Positions 17,336-26,142 of a stretch of DNA of 64,000 bases are shown here, one piece after another; position 1 is the stretch's first letter; every line of letters starts with the position of its first letter. The position numbers and the translations under genes were made by a program. The stretch covers positions 3,534,001 to 3,598,000 of the forward strand of contig NZ_CP092488.2 of assembly GCF_022430545.2 (NCBI RefSeq). The letters run 5' to 3'. This DNA is from Mycobacterium paraterrae. GTDB lineage: Bacteria; Actinomycetota; Actinomycetes; Mycobacteriales; Mycobacteriaceae. Under the pieces are notes generated by a model, which was not told the origin of the DNA, made no database searches, and saw nothing but the letters and a program-made list of their open reading frames with translations.

Positions 17336-18307
17336 TCAGTCACGCACGCGTAGAACGACTTTCCCTTTTGCGGTGCGATTCTCCAGCGAGGCGATCGCGG
17401 CCGCCGCTTCTTCCAGCGGGTAGACCACCGGCTCGGGCGGCGGCAGCTTGCCGGAAGCCAGCAGCTGCTCGAGCGCGGCCCACTGCTCGGTCAACGCGTT
17501 CAGGTGGGTGCCCGCCCAGGCCCCCCATCCGACGCCGACGACGTCAATGTTGTTCAGCAGCAACCGGTTGACCTTGACCGTCGGGATGTCACCGCCGGTA
17601 AAGCCGATCACCAGCAGCCGACCGCCAGGAGCCAGCGAGCGCAGCGAGTCGGTGAATCGATCGCCACCGACCGGGTCGACCACCATGTCGACACCGGCAC
17701 CTCCGGTCAGTTCCTTGGCTGCGTCCTTGAAGCCGTCGGCCAGCACGACGTCGGTGGCGCCTGCCGCCCGTGCGATGTCGCCCTTTTCCTCGGTGCTGAC
17801 AACGGCGATGACCTTGGACGCTCCGAGCACCTTGGCCAGCCGGAGCGTCGAAGTGCCGATGCCGCCGGCCGCGCCGTGCACCAACACCGATTCGCCTTCG
17901 TGCAGTCGTCCCCGGACGGTAAGCCCGAAGTACATGGTCAAGTCGTTGAACAGCAGGCCCGCGCCCGCGGTGAAGCTGACGTTGTCCGGCAGCTTGAACA
18001 CCCGGTCAGGCTGCAGCACGGCGACTTCGGCCATGCCTCCGGTCAGCATGGTCAAACCGACGACGCGGTCGCCCTCCTTGATGTGCGCATCGGCCGGGGC
18101 CGATCGGACCACGCCGGCGATCTCGGCGCCCAGGACGAACGGCGGGTCCGGGCGGTACTGGTAGAGGCCCCGGGTCAGCAGCGCGTCGGGGAAAGCCGCG
18201 CCGGCCGCATGCACGTCGACGATGACGCCGTCGCCGGTCGGCTCGTCGATCTCACCGACCTCGACCGCCTCAGGACCGTCCAGCCTGGTCAATTGTGCTG
18301 CGCGCAT
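17336..18307 (-). CDS. fadB4: NADPH:quinone oxidoreductase-type enzyme (FadB4-like)
   Basis: This 323-aa zinc-independent medium-chain dehydrogenase has VLVHGAAGGIGTSTLRLAKVLG as its NADP-binding Rossmann motif and no structural zinc cysteines. Length and N-terminus (MRAAQLTRLDGPEAVEV) fit FadB4, Rv3141 in M. tuberculosis. There it follows fadE24-fadE23 directly; here it is separated from them by ~9 kb of other genes on both strands. Despite the gene name, it is an oxidoreductase of the quinone/crotonyl-CoA reductase type, not a beta-oxidation multienzyme. Confidence 0.88.
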   Translation of the reverse strand: MRAAQLTRLDGPEAVEVGEIDEPTGDGVIVDVHAAGAAFPDALLTRGLYQYRPDPPFVLGAEIAGVVRSAPADAHIKEGDRVVGLTMLTGGMAEVAVLQPDRVFKLPDNVSFTAGAGLLFNDLTMYFGLTVRGRLHEGESVLVHGAAGGIGTSTLRLAKVLGASKVIAVVSTEEKGDIARAAGATDVVLADGFKDAAKELTGGAGVDMVVDPVGGDRFTDSLRSLAPGGRLLVIGFTGGDIPTVKVNRLLLNNIDVVGVGWGAWAGTHLNALTEQWAALEQLLASGKLPPPEPVVYPLEEAAAAIASLENRTAKGKVVLRVRD

Positions 18308-18327
18308 GCCACCTCCGTTGTGAGTCG

Positions 18328-19014
18328 CTAGCCGTTGACGTTAGCCCCGGGCGACTGCGTACGGTGAAGCGCCTGAGCCAATCCGTCGACGATCAGGTCG
18401 AGGCCGAACGCGAACTCGTCGTCCAGGGGCACCGGGAGACTATCCGCCACAGTGACGGTGGCGGGGAACTCGTTGCTGTCGAGGTCGTGGAAGATCTGCG
18501 CCAACTTCGCATCACTGAGATCCCCATGGCTGCTGTTGAGTTGCATGGCAAAGCCGAGAATGTAGCGGGCCAGTGTTGCGTACGCCCGCGCCGCGAGTGC
18601 TGTCGGGAAACCGTTGGCGAGCAGGAACGCGAGCATCTGTTCCCGGGCGGCAAGGGCGTTCGGTCCGATCGGCACGTTGCCGGACAGGAGGGACGTCACA
18701 TTCTGGTGGCGTCGCAATACGTCAAACATGCTGTGGGCCACCGCTTTAGCCGCGTCCTGCCAGGGCAGCGCGCCAAGTGTTGCCGGGTCCAATTCGATGG
18801 TGCCGAACAGCCGGTCGACGACGTGGGCGATCAACTCCGACCGGCCGGCGAAGTGCCGATACAGCGTGGCGGTACCGGAGTCCAGCCGCTGCGCAAGCGT
18901 TCGCATCGACAGGGCGTCCGCGCCTTCGTCGTCGACGATCTGCAGCGCCGTGGTGACGATGCGGTCCAGCGGTACCGGTGGACGTCCGCGGGTGCGGGAA
19001 TTGGTGGTGCTCAC
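18328..19014 (-). CDS. TetR-family regulator
   Basis: This 228-aa TetR protein has the helix-turn-helix region DALSMRTLAQRLDSGTATLYRHFAGRSEL, followed by an actinobacterial-type C-terminal ligand domain. It starts at a GTG and is divergent from the flavin/F420-binding gene at 19098. The 83-bp gap holds a TTGACA at 19034-19039 usable as a -35 element. It probably controls that neighbour, itself, or fadB4, which starts 20 bp downstream on the same strand. Confidence 0.85.
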   Translation of the reverse strand: MSTTNSRTRGRPPVPLDRIVTTALQIVDDEGADALSMRTLAQRLDSGTATLYRHFAGRSELIAHVVDRLFGTIELDPATLGALPWQDAAKAVAHSMFDVLRRHQNVTSLLSGNVPIGPNALAAREQMLAFLLANGFPTALAARAYATLARYILGFAMQLNSSHGDLSDAKLAQIFHDLDSNEFPATVTVADSLPVPLDDEFAFGLDLIVDGLAQALHRTQSPGANVNG

Positions 19015-19097
19015 CGCGTCAGTATGGCGACCCTTGACAGCATCCGCAATAACGGCAACACTGTAACCATTAATAAAACGACGAGGACAGGCCGACC

Positions 19098-19652
19098 ATG
19101 CTGCTTCCCCTTTCGACCGAACCGTTCACGGCTCCCACCGACCGCGACATGCTGCCGTCAGAGCGGCGCGAATTCGTGCGGACTCATCGGACGTGTGTGT
19201 TTGGCTACCGCCGCAAAAACGACGGACCCGGGATGTCGATCGTGTACTACATCCCCACCGACGACGGCGAGTTGCTTGTATCGACGATGGCCGGCCGCGG
19301 CAAGGCCCGAGTGATCGGGCGCGACGGCAAGGTGAGCCTCTGTGTGCTCGACGAACGCTGGCCATTCGCCTACTTACAGGTCTACGCGGACGCGGTCATC
19401 GAGAGTGATCGCGACCTGGTCGTCGACGTCATGACGGCGGTCGCCGGGCGGATGTCCGGCCAGCCGCTCGGCGAGGAAGCCCGCCCGTTCATCGAAGCGA
19501 TGGCCGAAAAGGAGAATCGGGTCGTCGTGCGCTGCAAGCCTTATGAGACCTTTGCTCAACCGCCGCGGCATCTGCACCGCAACGACCAGGAGGAAGTGAT
19601 TACGCACTGGGTATCCGGCATGGTCCCCTGGGACGCCGAGGACCCGGCCTGA
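19098..19652 (+). CDS. Pyridoxamine-phosphate-oxidase-fold (FMN/F420-type) protein
   Basis: This 184-aa split-barrel protein has the typical RTHRTCVFGYRRKNDGPG and LVSTMAGRGKARVIGRDGKVSLCV strands. Proteins of this fold in mycobacteria bind FMN or F420 and reduce diverse small molecules; nothing in the sequence fixes the cofactor. It is divergent from a TetR gene, a common arrangement for an inducible detoxification enzyme. Confidence 0.8.
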   Translation: MLLPLSTEPFTAPTDRDMLPSERREFVRTHRTCVFGYRRKNDGPGMSIVYYIPTDDGELLVSTMAGRGKARVIGRDGKVSLCVLDERWPFAYLQVYADAVIESDRDLVVDVMTAVAGRMSGQPLGEEARPFIEAMAEKENRVVVRCKPYETFAQPPRHLHRNDQEEVITHWVSGMVPWDAEDPA

Positions 19653-19692
19653 GGCAGATGGCAGGAATCCGGGGAGAGGCGAGGCTGACGGT

Positions 19693-20109
19693 TCACGAGC
19701 CCGTCATCGCCGAGCGGATCACCTCCAAATCGTGCTCGTCGATCTTGAACACCCCGAATCGAAATTTGAAGCCCCACCGGGCTTTATCCTCGATGAAGTC
19801 GAGTTGATCGATCAGCGGGCGGATGGGTGTCTCCCGGAAATCGAGGAAGTCGACGTTTCGCCGCCACGGGTGGAAGTCAGGCGCCATTTCACCCTGATAT
19901 GGCTCATCATCGGCAACTCGGCCGATCGCGGTGAAGGCCTGCAGCGGCTCGCCGTCGGGGTAGAGAGTCTTCGGTGAGTAGAAGACGATCCAGTCGCCTC
20001 GGGCCATCTTGCCAAGCATGTGCGGCTTGCCGTGGTTGGCCTGAGTGAACCGCCCGCGCACCGCGCTTTCGACATGGTCACGGCTGACGGTGTTGATCCA
20101 GTTCGTCAT
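19693..20109 (-). CDS. EVE-domain protein
   Basis: This 138-aa protein resembles a stand-alone EVE (PUA-like) domain: it opens with NWINTVSRDHVESAVRGRFTQ, then KPHMLGKMARGDWIVFYSPK and FTAIGRVADDEPYQ. EVE domains bind modified bases in DNA or RNA. No restriction or modification gene is adjacent, so a housekeeping or stress role is as likely as defence. The assignment rests on pattern recognition. Confidence 0.75.
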   Translation of the reverse strand: MTNWINTVSRDHVESAVRGRFTQANHGKPHMLGKMARGDWIVFYSPKTLYPDGEPLQAFTAIGRVADDEPYQGEMAPDFHPWRRNVDFLDFRETPIRPLIDQLDFIEDKARWGFKFRFGVFKIDEHDLEVIRSAMTGS

Positions 20110-20161
20110 GTCCGAATGCTAAGCAGGACCACTGACATATCGGGTTACGTTTTCTCGCCGG

Positions 20162-21193
20162 TCAACTAGTGCTTGTCAGACGAGCAACCCCGCGCAGCAC
20201 CGAGCGGCTGACAGTACGGCGGATGCGCTGAACCGGTGATTGCGGAATCGGTTGCGGGGCAGCGCCGAGCCGGGGGAACAGGGCCAACGCGTTGGTCCGC
20301 TCGATGGCCACCCGATCCTGAGCATCGAGTGCCGGGTAAGTCTCCAGGCCCGCCGCGAACAGCTTTCCGGCGACGGTAGGGGCATAGGGCCAGTCGGATC
20401 CGTACGTGACATGACCCGGCCGGGCGAAGGCCAGCAGTGTCGGCAACGCCGCGGCGCTGGAGGACAAGGCGGTGTCGAAATAGAAGCTCGCGAAATCGTC
20501 GAGGATGTCCGCCGGGCTGCGGCCGGTTTCAGCGGTCAGTGTTATCGCCATCCGGTGGCTGGCGTAGGGGACGAATCCTCCGCCGTGGCTGAGGATGAAT
20601 CGGATGCTGGGATAGCGGGTCGGAATACCGTTGCGCACCAACAGGTATGCGGCACGTGTGGTGTCGAGCAGGAAGTCGACCGCGAACGGCACGATGCCGG
20701 GCACCTGGGGACCGGGAAGTTCCCCGGGATGAATCAATACCACGGCCGAGCGTTCATCGAGGGCGGCGAACAGCGCGTCCTGACCGTCCTCACCGACGTA
20801 GGTTCCGGCGTTGTTGGCAAGCAAGACAACACCGTCGGCGCCGAGTTCGTCGAGCGCGCGAACCGTTTCGGTGATCGACTCATCGATGTGCGGTAGCGGA
20901 ACGGTGGCGAAGTACCCAAATCGTTCGGGCCGGGCCGCAGCGAGATCAGCGGTGTAGTCGTTGAGGTCGCGTGCCAGCGCGGCGGCATCAGCCGGGCTCG
21001 GCAAAAACGCTGTGCCAGGGGTGGATACGGACAAGATCGCGGTGCCGACGTCAAGCTCGGCCATCGCCTGAAGCGATGAGTCAACGTTCCACTCCGGCAG
21101 AGCGCGTCCACCGGATTCGAGGAGGCCGCGCTCCCGCAACACCTTTCGGTAGTCGGGCGGGATTACGTGGTGATGGGTGTCGATGCGTAGCAC
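20162..21193 (-). CDS. Amidohydrolase-family (ACMSD-like) decarboxylase or hydrolase
   Basis: This 343-aa TIM-barrel protein resembles the ACMSD/gamma-resorcylate decarboxylase branch. The metal site is visible: RIDTHHHV near the start, VLIHPGE in the middle, FILSHGGG, and the final aspartate in YGSDWPY. The last ~20 residues form a basic tail rich in arginine. It lies 10 bp downstream of the extradiol dioxygenase in the same operon, so it likely acts on a ring-cleavage intermediate, by decarboxylation or hydrolysis. The exact reaction is unknown. Confidence 0.85.
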   Translation of the reverse strand: MLRIDTHHHVIPPDYRKVLRERGLLESGGRALPEWNVDSSLQAMAELDVGTAILSVSTPGTAFLPSPADAAALARDLNDYTADLAAARPERFGYFATVPLPHIDESITETVRALDELGADGVVLLANNAGTYVGEDGQDALFAALDERSAVVLIHPGELPGPQVPGIVPFAVDFLLDTTRAAYLLVRNGIPTRYPSIRFILSHGGGFVPYASHRMAITLTAETGRSPADILDDFASFYFDTALSSSAAALPTLLAFARPGHVTYGSDWPYAPTVAGKLFAAGLETYPALDAQDRVAIERTNALALFPRLGAAPQPIPQSPVQRIRRTVSRSVLRGVARLTSTS

Positions 21194-21203
21194 GGTCTCC
21201 TCC

Positions 21204-22187
21204 TCAATTGTGAGCCAGCGTGAGCACGGTGTCTTCGCGGTGCAGCAGCGACCGGGCGGCGGTCTTGAACTGGGTCAGCTTCTCGACGATCGTCTGCCCT
21301 TCGCGGGTGTGGCCCCAGATACTGATTCCTTGATATGTCGTTGGCTCCCAGGTTTTCTCGTTGACCACAATTGGATTCCAGCCCACTTCCCATTCGAATC
21401 CCGAGGGCGTCACGGCGTAGTAGGAGAGCTCCCGGTCGTTGGTGTGCTGACCGACCGCCAGAGCCATGTCGAAGCCGAGGGCTTTGACGCGCTGATAGGA
21501 CGCCGTCATGTCCTCGAGGTCAGCTACCTGCACGTTGACGTGTTGCACCCGCGTGCGAATCGGGTTGACCGGCAGCCGGTTCACCGCCGCGATCGCGATC
21601 GAGTGATGGCGCTCGTTGACGCGCAGGAACCGGATTTTGAACTTGAGGCCGCTGATCGTCTCGTCGATGTAATCGGTGAGCCGCGCGTCGAAGACCGTGC
21701 CGTAGTAGCTGCGCACCTGTTCGGGTTTGGTACTGGTGACGGCGACGTGACCAAGGCCGAACCTTCCGGTCACGAAGCCGCCGCGAGCAGCCATGTCCAG
21801 CGGTGCATCGTCGAGGCAGGGCCGGGTGAAGATCTCCTGCATCAACCCATTGGGCCCCGGGAACCGGACCAGGCGTTCGACGCCACGCACCGCGGCTTCG
21901 TCGGCCGTTCCCTCCACTACCGGCACGCCGCGGCCGCTTACTCGGGCCAGCACGTCGTCGAACGTCTGATGGTCGTCGATCTCCCAGCCGAGGGTGCCGA
22001 CGTCTTCGGCCGGTCCACGTCGCACCAGCAGGCGGCACCGGTGGTCGTCGACCCGGAACCGCATCAGCCCGGGCAGCGTCTCGTCGAGGTGCATGCCGAT
22101 GGCATCGCGACCGAAGCGCCTCCAGTCATCGAATTTCTCGGTGTCGACGACGACGTAGCCGAGGTGGACGCTGCCGAAGACGTTCAC
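21204..22187 (-). CDS. Extradiol (catechol 2,3-type) dioxygenase
   Basis: This 327-aa type I extradiol dioxygenase has two vicinal-oxygen-chelate halves. The iron ligands are recognisable: His in RFGLGHVAVTS, His in TRVQHVNVQVAD and Glu in PSGFEWEVG. It starts at a GTG overlapping the upstream hydrolase stop by four bases (GTGA). It probably cleaves the catechol made by the flavin hydroxylase two genes upstream; the product would go to the hydrolase encoded immediately before it. Confidence 0.9.
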   Translation of the reverse strand: MNVFGSVHLGYVVVDTEKFDDWRRFGRDAIGMHLDETLPGLMRFRVDDHRCRLLVRRGPAEDVGTLGWEIDDHQTFDDVLARVSGRGVPVVEGTADEAAVRGVERLVRFPGPNGLMQEIFTRPCLDDAPLDMAARGGFVTGRFGLGHVAVTSTKPEQVRSYYGTVFDARLTDYIDETISGLKFKIRFLRVNERHHSIAIAAVNRLPVNPIRTRVQHVNVQVADLEDMTASYQRVKALGFDMALAVGQHTNDRELSYYAVTPSGFEWEVGWNPIVVNEKTWEPTTYQGISIWGHTREGQTIVEKLTQFKTAARSLLHREDTVLTLAHN

Positions 22188-23053
22188 GCGTCGAAAACCG
22201 TTGATTCGCTGAGGAAATCTACGACAAGCGTATTGAACAGCGCGGCGCGCTCCCATTGCAGCCAGTGGCCGGTCCGCGACGACATGACCAGCTCGGCGTG
22301 GGGCATCATGCGCGCCAGCATCGGCCCGCCGGCCGGCCGATTGACCTTGTCGTCGCGGCCCCACAGCACCAGCGTCGGCGTCGTCAACCGGGTCAACCGC
22401 TTGTCGCGAGTGAGGTCCATCCGCCACAGCGTCCGCAGTGCCAGCGGACCCGAGGGTCGGCGCAGTGGGGGATCGGCAACAACCTCAGGATCGAGGGAGG
22501 CCGCGTAGCGGGTGTCGATCAGGCTGTCGGGCACCGAGGCACCCTCGTAGACGAGGTAGTTGCGGATGAAGCTGGCCAGCTTGTCGCGACTAGGGCCACT
22601 GCCGCCGTAGTAGGAGAGCAGGTTCGTCAAGCCGACAGTCGGTAGCCCACGGGTGGTGCCGATGCCGCCGGGACCCATCAGCACGAGCTTGTCCACTCGG
22701 TCCGGTGTGTCCAGTGCCAATCTCAGCGCGGCCGCGCCGCCATAGGAGTTACCGACCAGATGCGCTGTGGCGATGTCGATTTCGTTCATCAGGCCGCGGA
22801 TGGTATCGGCGAGGTCGCCGAACGGGTCGGATTGGTCGACGCCCTTGCTGGACTGGCCGTAGCCGGGCATGTCCGGGACGATCACCCGGAAGTGTTGTGC
22901 GAGAACATCGATGTTGCGGGAATAGTTGGACACCCCGGACGCGCCGGGACCGCCACCGTGCAGCATGATCACGGGTTGCCCGCTGCCCGCTTCGGCGAAG
23001 AAGATACGCCTATCGGCGACGCTGACGGTGTGCTCGGCGAGTGTGGCGGTCAT
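22184..23053 (-). CDS. Meta-cleavage product hydrolase (MhpC/BphD-like)
   Basis: This 289-aa alpha/beta hydrolase is of the C-C bond hydrolase group. The oxyanion motif HGGGPGASG, nucleophile GNSYGG, aspartate in WGRDDKVNR and histidine in TGHWLQWE are all present. These enzymes split the ring-opened dienoate into 2-hydroxypenta-2,4-dienoate and an acid. The ATG at 23053 overlaps the hydroxylase stop (ATGA). Confidence 0.9.
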   Translation of the reverse strand: MTATLAEHTVSVADRRIFFAEAGSGQPVIMLHGGGPGASGVSNYSRNIDVLAQHFRVIVPDMPGYGQSSKGVDQSDPFGDLADTIRGLMNEIDIATAHLVGNSYGGAAALRLALDTPDRVDKLVLMGPGGIGTTRGLPTVGLTNLLSYYGGSGPSRDKLASFIRNYLVYEGASVPDSLIDTRYAASLDPEVVADPPLRRPSGPLALRTLWRMDLTRDKRLTRLTTPTLVLWGRDDKVNRPAGGPMLARMMPHAELVMSSRTGHWLQWERAALFNTLVVDFLSESTVFDA

Positions 23054-24579
23054 GCGTTGGCCTCCACCCGGGTCGCGGTGGAGCATGCCCAACCCGTCGG
23101 CGGTGGGGGCAAGGGCTGGCCGGGTTTTGCTGCGGCATAGATGAAGCCGTCCGGACGCAGCACCGCCGACCCAGCCTTCCTGCGCTGCAGCCAGCGAACG
23201 AGGCTGGGTTCAGTCACCGCAATGAGCGGGACTCCCCATGCATTCGCGTCGCGGGGCGGCGCACCCGTGTGTATGACGGCCCACCGGCCGCCGAGTACCT
23301 CGTCGAGACGGGTTTTCGCGCCGTCGGCGCCGGCAACCCACGGTTGCGGGACTTGCCATCCCACGGCGGGATGCCTGACCGTGCTCAGATAGCCCTGCCG
23401 GTATCGCGCAGCAGGGATCCAGGTCAGCCTGTCCAGGTGACCGTTGACGCCGGGGACCCTCAAGATGGTGCGCAGCAGATGATTCCGCGCAACGGCGACC
23501 GCCCTGTTTCGCTCGGTGATGACCCGCCCAGTGCGAACCGCACGTCGCGTCACCTCGGTGACGTGAGGCTGGCGCTCGACTTGATAGGAATCGAGCAGAG
23601 CATCCGAGGCGTCCCCCTTGAGGACGGCCGCCAGCTTCCAGCACAGGTTGGCGGCGTCGCGCACCCCGGCCGACATCCCCTGCCCGATCCACGGGGGCAT
23701 CGCGTGCGCGGCATCGCCGGCGAGAAATATGCGGCCGACCTGCCATCGGTCGGCGACCCGAACGTGGTGGCTGTAGATCACGGCCCGCAGAATCTCGACG
23801 TTGCGTGTGGTAATGCCCTGGTCGTTGAGGACCTTCCAGATCGCGTCGTGCCGAAGCAGATCCGCCTCGAGTTCACCTGTGCGGGCAGGGAATTCCCATC
23901 GGTGATGACCCAGTGGGGTTGGACAGTCGACGGTGGGCCGGTCGGGATTGCAGTGAAAGCGCAACCTGTCGTGGCCGTCCCACTCCTCGAGTACCTTCGT
24001 GTCGATGACGACCCAGCGTTCGCTGTAGGTCCGCCCGGTGTAGCCAACGCCGAGTTGGCCTCGAGTCGGCGACGAGCCGCCGTCGGCGGCAATCACGTAC
24101 GACGCGTGGATCCGTTTCAGCGTGTCCGTGCGGAGGTCGGCCAACATCAATTCGACCCGATCGTCATGAGGGTGCACCCGCAGGCATTCGTGCTCCAGCA
24201 GCACGTCGACGTCGGTGAAGCGTGCGACGCCTTCACGCAGTACCCGGTCGACCGCGGGCTGATACAGAAATTGCTGCGGTGGATGGCCCGCACCGTGGGG
24301 CCGGATCTTCAGGTCGATGAACGGCACGTTGTTGGCGTCGACGAAGGTCAGCGGACGGTCGGGAAGCATGTCGCGCTGCAACCGTTCGGCCAGGCCTACC
24401 GACTGCCAGATCCGCATCACCTCTTCGTCGGTCGAGATCGCGCGGGCCCGGTTGTAGACGTCTGGATCTCGCTCGAGCACAACAACTTTCAGCCCTAGTT
24501 GACCCAGAATATTGGCGGCAGTCGCGCCGGTCGGGCCGTAGCCGATGACCGCCACGTCGTAGGTCTCTGAACCCGTCAC
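23050..24579 (-). CDS. FAD-dependent aromatic hydroxylase (MhpA-like)
   Basis: This 509-aa class A flavoprotein monooxygenase is close to 3-(3-hydroxyphenyl)propionate hydroxylase. The FAD motif is GYGPTGATAANILG, and the second FAD motif reads IFLAGDAAHAMPPWIGQG. It has a C-terminal thioredoxin-like extension typical of MhpA. A GTG start follows AGAGG. It is the first gene of the minus-strand meta-cleavage operon, so it makes the catechol. The actual phenolic substrate is not determined. Confidence 0.87.
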   Translation of the reverse strand: MTGSETYDVAVIGYGPTGATAANILGQLGLKVVVLERDPDVYNRARAISTDEEVMRIWQSVGLAERLQRDMLPDRPLTFVDANNVPFIDLKIRPHGAGHPPQQFLYQPAVDRVLREGVARFTDVDVLLEHECLRVHPHDDRVELMLADLRTDTLKRIHASYVIAADGGSSPTRGQLGVGYTGRTYSERWVVIDTKVLEEWDGHDRLRFHCNPDRPTVDCPTPLGHHRWEFPARTGELEADLLRHDAIWKVLNDQGITTRNVEILRAVIYSHHVRVADRWQVGRIFLAGDAAHAMPPWIGQGMSAGVRDAANLCWKLAAVLKGDASDALLDSYQVERQPHVTEVTRRAVRTGRVITERNRAVAVARNHLLRTILRVPGVNGHLDRLTWIPAARYRQGYLSTVRHPAVGWQVPQPWVAGADGAKTRLDEVLGGRWAVIHTGAPPRDANAWGVPLIAVTEPSLVRWLQRRKAGSAVLRPDGFIYAAAKPGQPLPPPPTGWACSTATRVEANA

Positions 24580-24605
24580 GATGACCTCTCGTCGTCGAGG
24601 TTGTT

Positions 24606-24643
24606 CTGTAGTGATTATTACGGTAATGTAGCGATCACTACAG
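24606..24643. promoter_or_regulatory. Likely TetR operator between divergent mhp-like genes
   Basis: A perfect 10-bp inverted repeat, CTGTAGTGAT and ATCACTACAG with an 18-bp spacer, lies between the hydroxylase and TetR starts. The spacer contains a second, non-concentric palindrome ATTAC-G-GTAAT at 24617-24627. Position and symmetry suit a regulator controlling both directions, probably the TetR starting at 24659. Confidence 0.6.
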
Positions 24644-24658
24644 AGTCAAGGGGATGCC

Positions 24659-25291
24659 GTGGCCAAGAAATCGGAACCGGCGCGCCGCAAGCGTGCTGAC
24701 GGGGAGCTGTCGCGCGAACGCATCCTCGAAGCCGCTACCGAGATCGCGGCCGAGCGCGGCTACGAGGGCGCCAGCATCGCGTTGGTCAGTGCCAAGTGCG
24801 GGCTGCCGGCAAGCTCCATCTATTGGCACTTCAAGAACAAAGACGACTTGATCGCGGCGGTGATCGAGCGCAGCTTTGCCGACTGGGCGAAGGCCTGGGA
24901 GATTCCTGTCGAAGGCTCGGCGCGTGATCGTTTGGCCGGTATGGCGATGCAGATCGCGAAGGCCCTGCTGGACTCGCCCGACTTCATCCGGCTGGGCCTG
25001 ATGCTGTCGCTGGAACGCCGCCCGGTCGAGCCGAAAGCACGCGCGATGTTCCTCCAAGTGCGCGCGCAAACCCACGGCCAATTAGCCGACAACATGCGCC
25101 AGTTCGCCCCGGACCTGAGCGATGTGCAGATCCATCAACTCGTTACGTATGCGATCGCGGGTGCCGACGGGCTGTTCATCGCCAGCGAGATCCATGGCGA
25201 CGCGGTGAATTTGCTTGAGCTCTTCGAGTTGCACGCTCAGGCGCTGTACGACACCGCGCTGCGGCTGGTCTCCGAAGGTAACCGCAGGTGA
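24659..25291 (+). CDS. TetR-family regulator of the meta-cleavage cluster
   Basis: This 210-aa TetR protein has the N-terminal helix-turn-helix AERGYEGASIALVSAKCGLPASSIYWHFKNKDDL. It starts at a GTG with AAGGGG upstream. It is divergent from the aromatic hydroxylase operon and is first in the plus-strand operon with the dehydrogenase-like and aldolase genes. A strong inverted repeat lies directly upstream. The inducer is probably an aromatic compound or a CoA ester. Confidence 0.88.
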   Translation: MAKKSEPARRKRADGELSRERILEAATEIAAERGYEGASIALVSAKCGLPASSIYWHFKNKDDLIAAVIERSFADWAKAWEIPVEGSARDRLAGMAMQIAKALLDSPDFIRLGLMLSLERRPVEPKARAMFLQVRAQTHGQLADNMRQFAPDLSDVQIHQLVTYAIAGADGLFIASEIHGDAVNLLELFELHAQALYDTALRLVSEGNRR

Positions 25292-26142
25292 TGGCGAGGG
25301 GCAGTTTTCCGGCGCTGGTGCTCGGCAGCGGGCCGGTCGGCACCGACCTGATGATGAAGATCGGACGACGCAACGGGCCGGTCTCGGCGATCTCGGCGAT
25401 GCACGTCGACGAATTCCCCGACGCACGAGTCGTATTCAACACCCTGCCCGGGGGCCGTGATCGTGCCACCGGGTCGGCGGCTCGCATGATCGACCTGGTT
25501 CCGGGGACTGGGCCTTGGTGCGTGCCTGCGGTGAATCTCGACGACAATCTCGACGATGCCTATCTGAACATGGCCACGGGGGATGCTCAGGTCGGCGTCC
25601 CCGTAGTCGCTGCGATGACGCGGAGTGCCATCGTGTCGTACGCCGAGGTCGTGTCATCGATTTCCACCAAAGCGGTGAGTTCTGACGTGCGGACCGACAT
25701 CGATCACGTGAACGAACAAACAACCGCCGCTGTGCAATTCGTCGGCGGCGCGCAGCGCGCGAAGACGATCTCCATCGTGACCCCCGCCGACCCGCCGCCT
25801 GCCGCTCGCTGCACCGTGTACTGCCTGCTCGAAGGTGACCCCGATCGGCATCGCATCGAACATGATGTCGCGGCGATGGTTCAGAAGGTCAGGGCCTACG
25901 CGCCTGGGTACCGGCTCAAGCGACCGATCCAGTTCGACACCATCCCGGCCGCCGACCCGCTCGTCATCCCGGAGACCGGCAAGTTCAGCGGCACTCGTGT
26001 CACCATGTTTCTGGAGATCATCGGCGCGGCGGACCATTTTCCCTTTCACGCAGGACCTTTCGATCTGGTGACGGCGGCGGCCCTCAACACGGCCGAGCGG
26101 ATCGCTGCCCGTGGCTGCGAAACGCCAGGAGTCATCCGATGA
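25288..26142 (+). CDS. Acetaldehyde dehydrogenase-like protein lacking the catalytic cysteine
   Basis: This 284-aa protein is clearly of the acylating acetaldehyde dehydrogenase family (MhpF/DmpF/HsaG, usually ~300-315 aa). It has the Rossmann motif LVLGSGPVGTDLMMKI, GPWCVPAVNL, and VVSSISTKAVSSDVRTDIDHVNEQTT. In active enzymes the next conserved block reads TCGGQAT with the nucleophilic cysteine; here it reads NMATGDAQVG, with GGG coding glycine at that place. The region after the first Rossmann motif is also about 20-30 residues shorter. The GTG start overlaps the TetR stop; an ATG follows immediately. It overlaps the aldolase gene by four bases. It may serve as a structural partner of the aldolase. 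Confidence 0.85.
   Translation: MMARGSFPALVLGSGPVGTDLMMKIGRRNGPVSAISAMHVDEFPDARVVFNTLPGGRDRATGSAARMIDLVPGTGPWCVPAVNLDDNLDDAYLNMATGDAQVGVPVVAAMTRSAIVSYAEVVSSISTKAVSSDVRTDIDHVNEQTTAAVQFVGGAQRAKTISIVTPADPPPAARCTVYCLLEGDPDRHRIEHDVAAMVQKVRAYAPGYRLKRPIQFDTIPAADPLVIPETGKFSGTRVTMFLEIIGAADHFPFHAGPFDLVTAAALNTAERIAARGCETPGVIR

Noticed and set aside
21177..22508. Long plus-strand frame (443 codons) over the extradiol dioxygenase
   Set aside because: It lies opposite a dioxygenase with all iron ligands and shows no domain of its own.
23041..24498. Long plus-strand frame (485 codons) over the aromatic hydroxylase
   Set aside because: It is the complement of a complete FAD hydroxylase; the translation has no recognisable motif.
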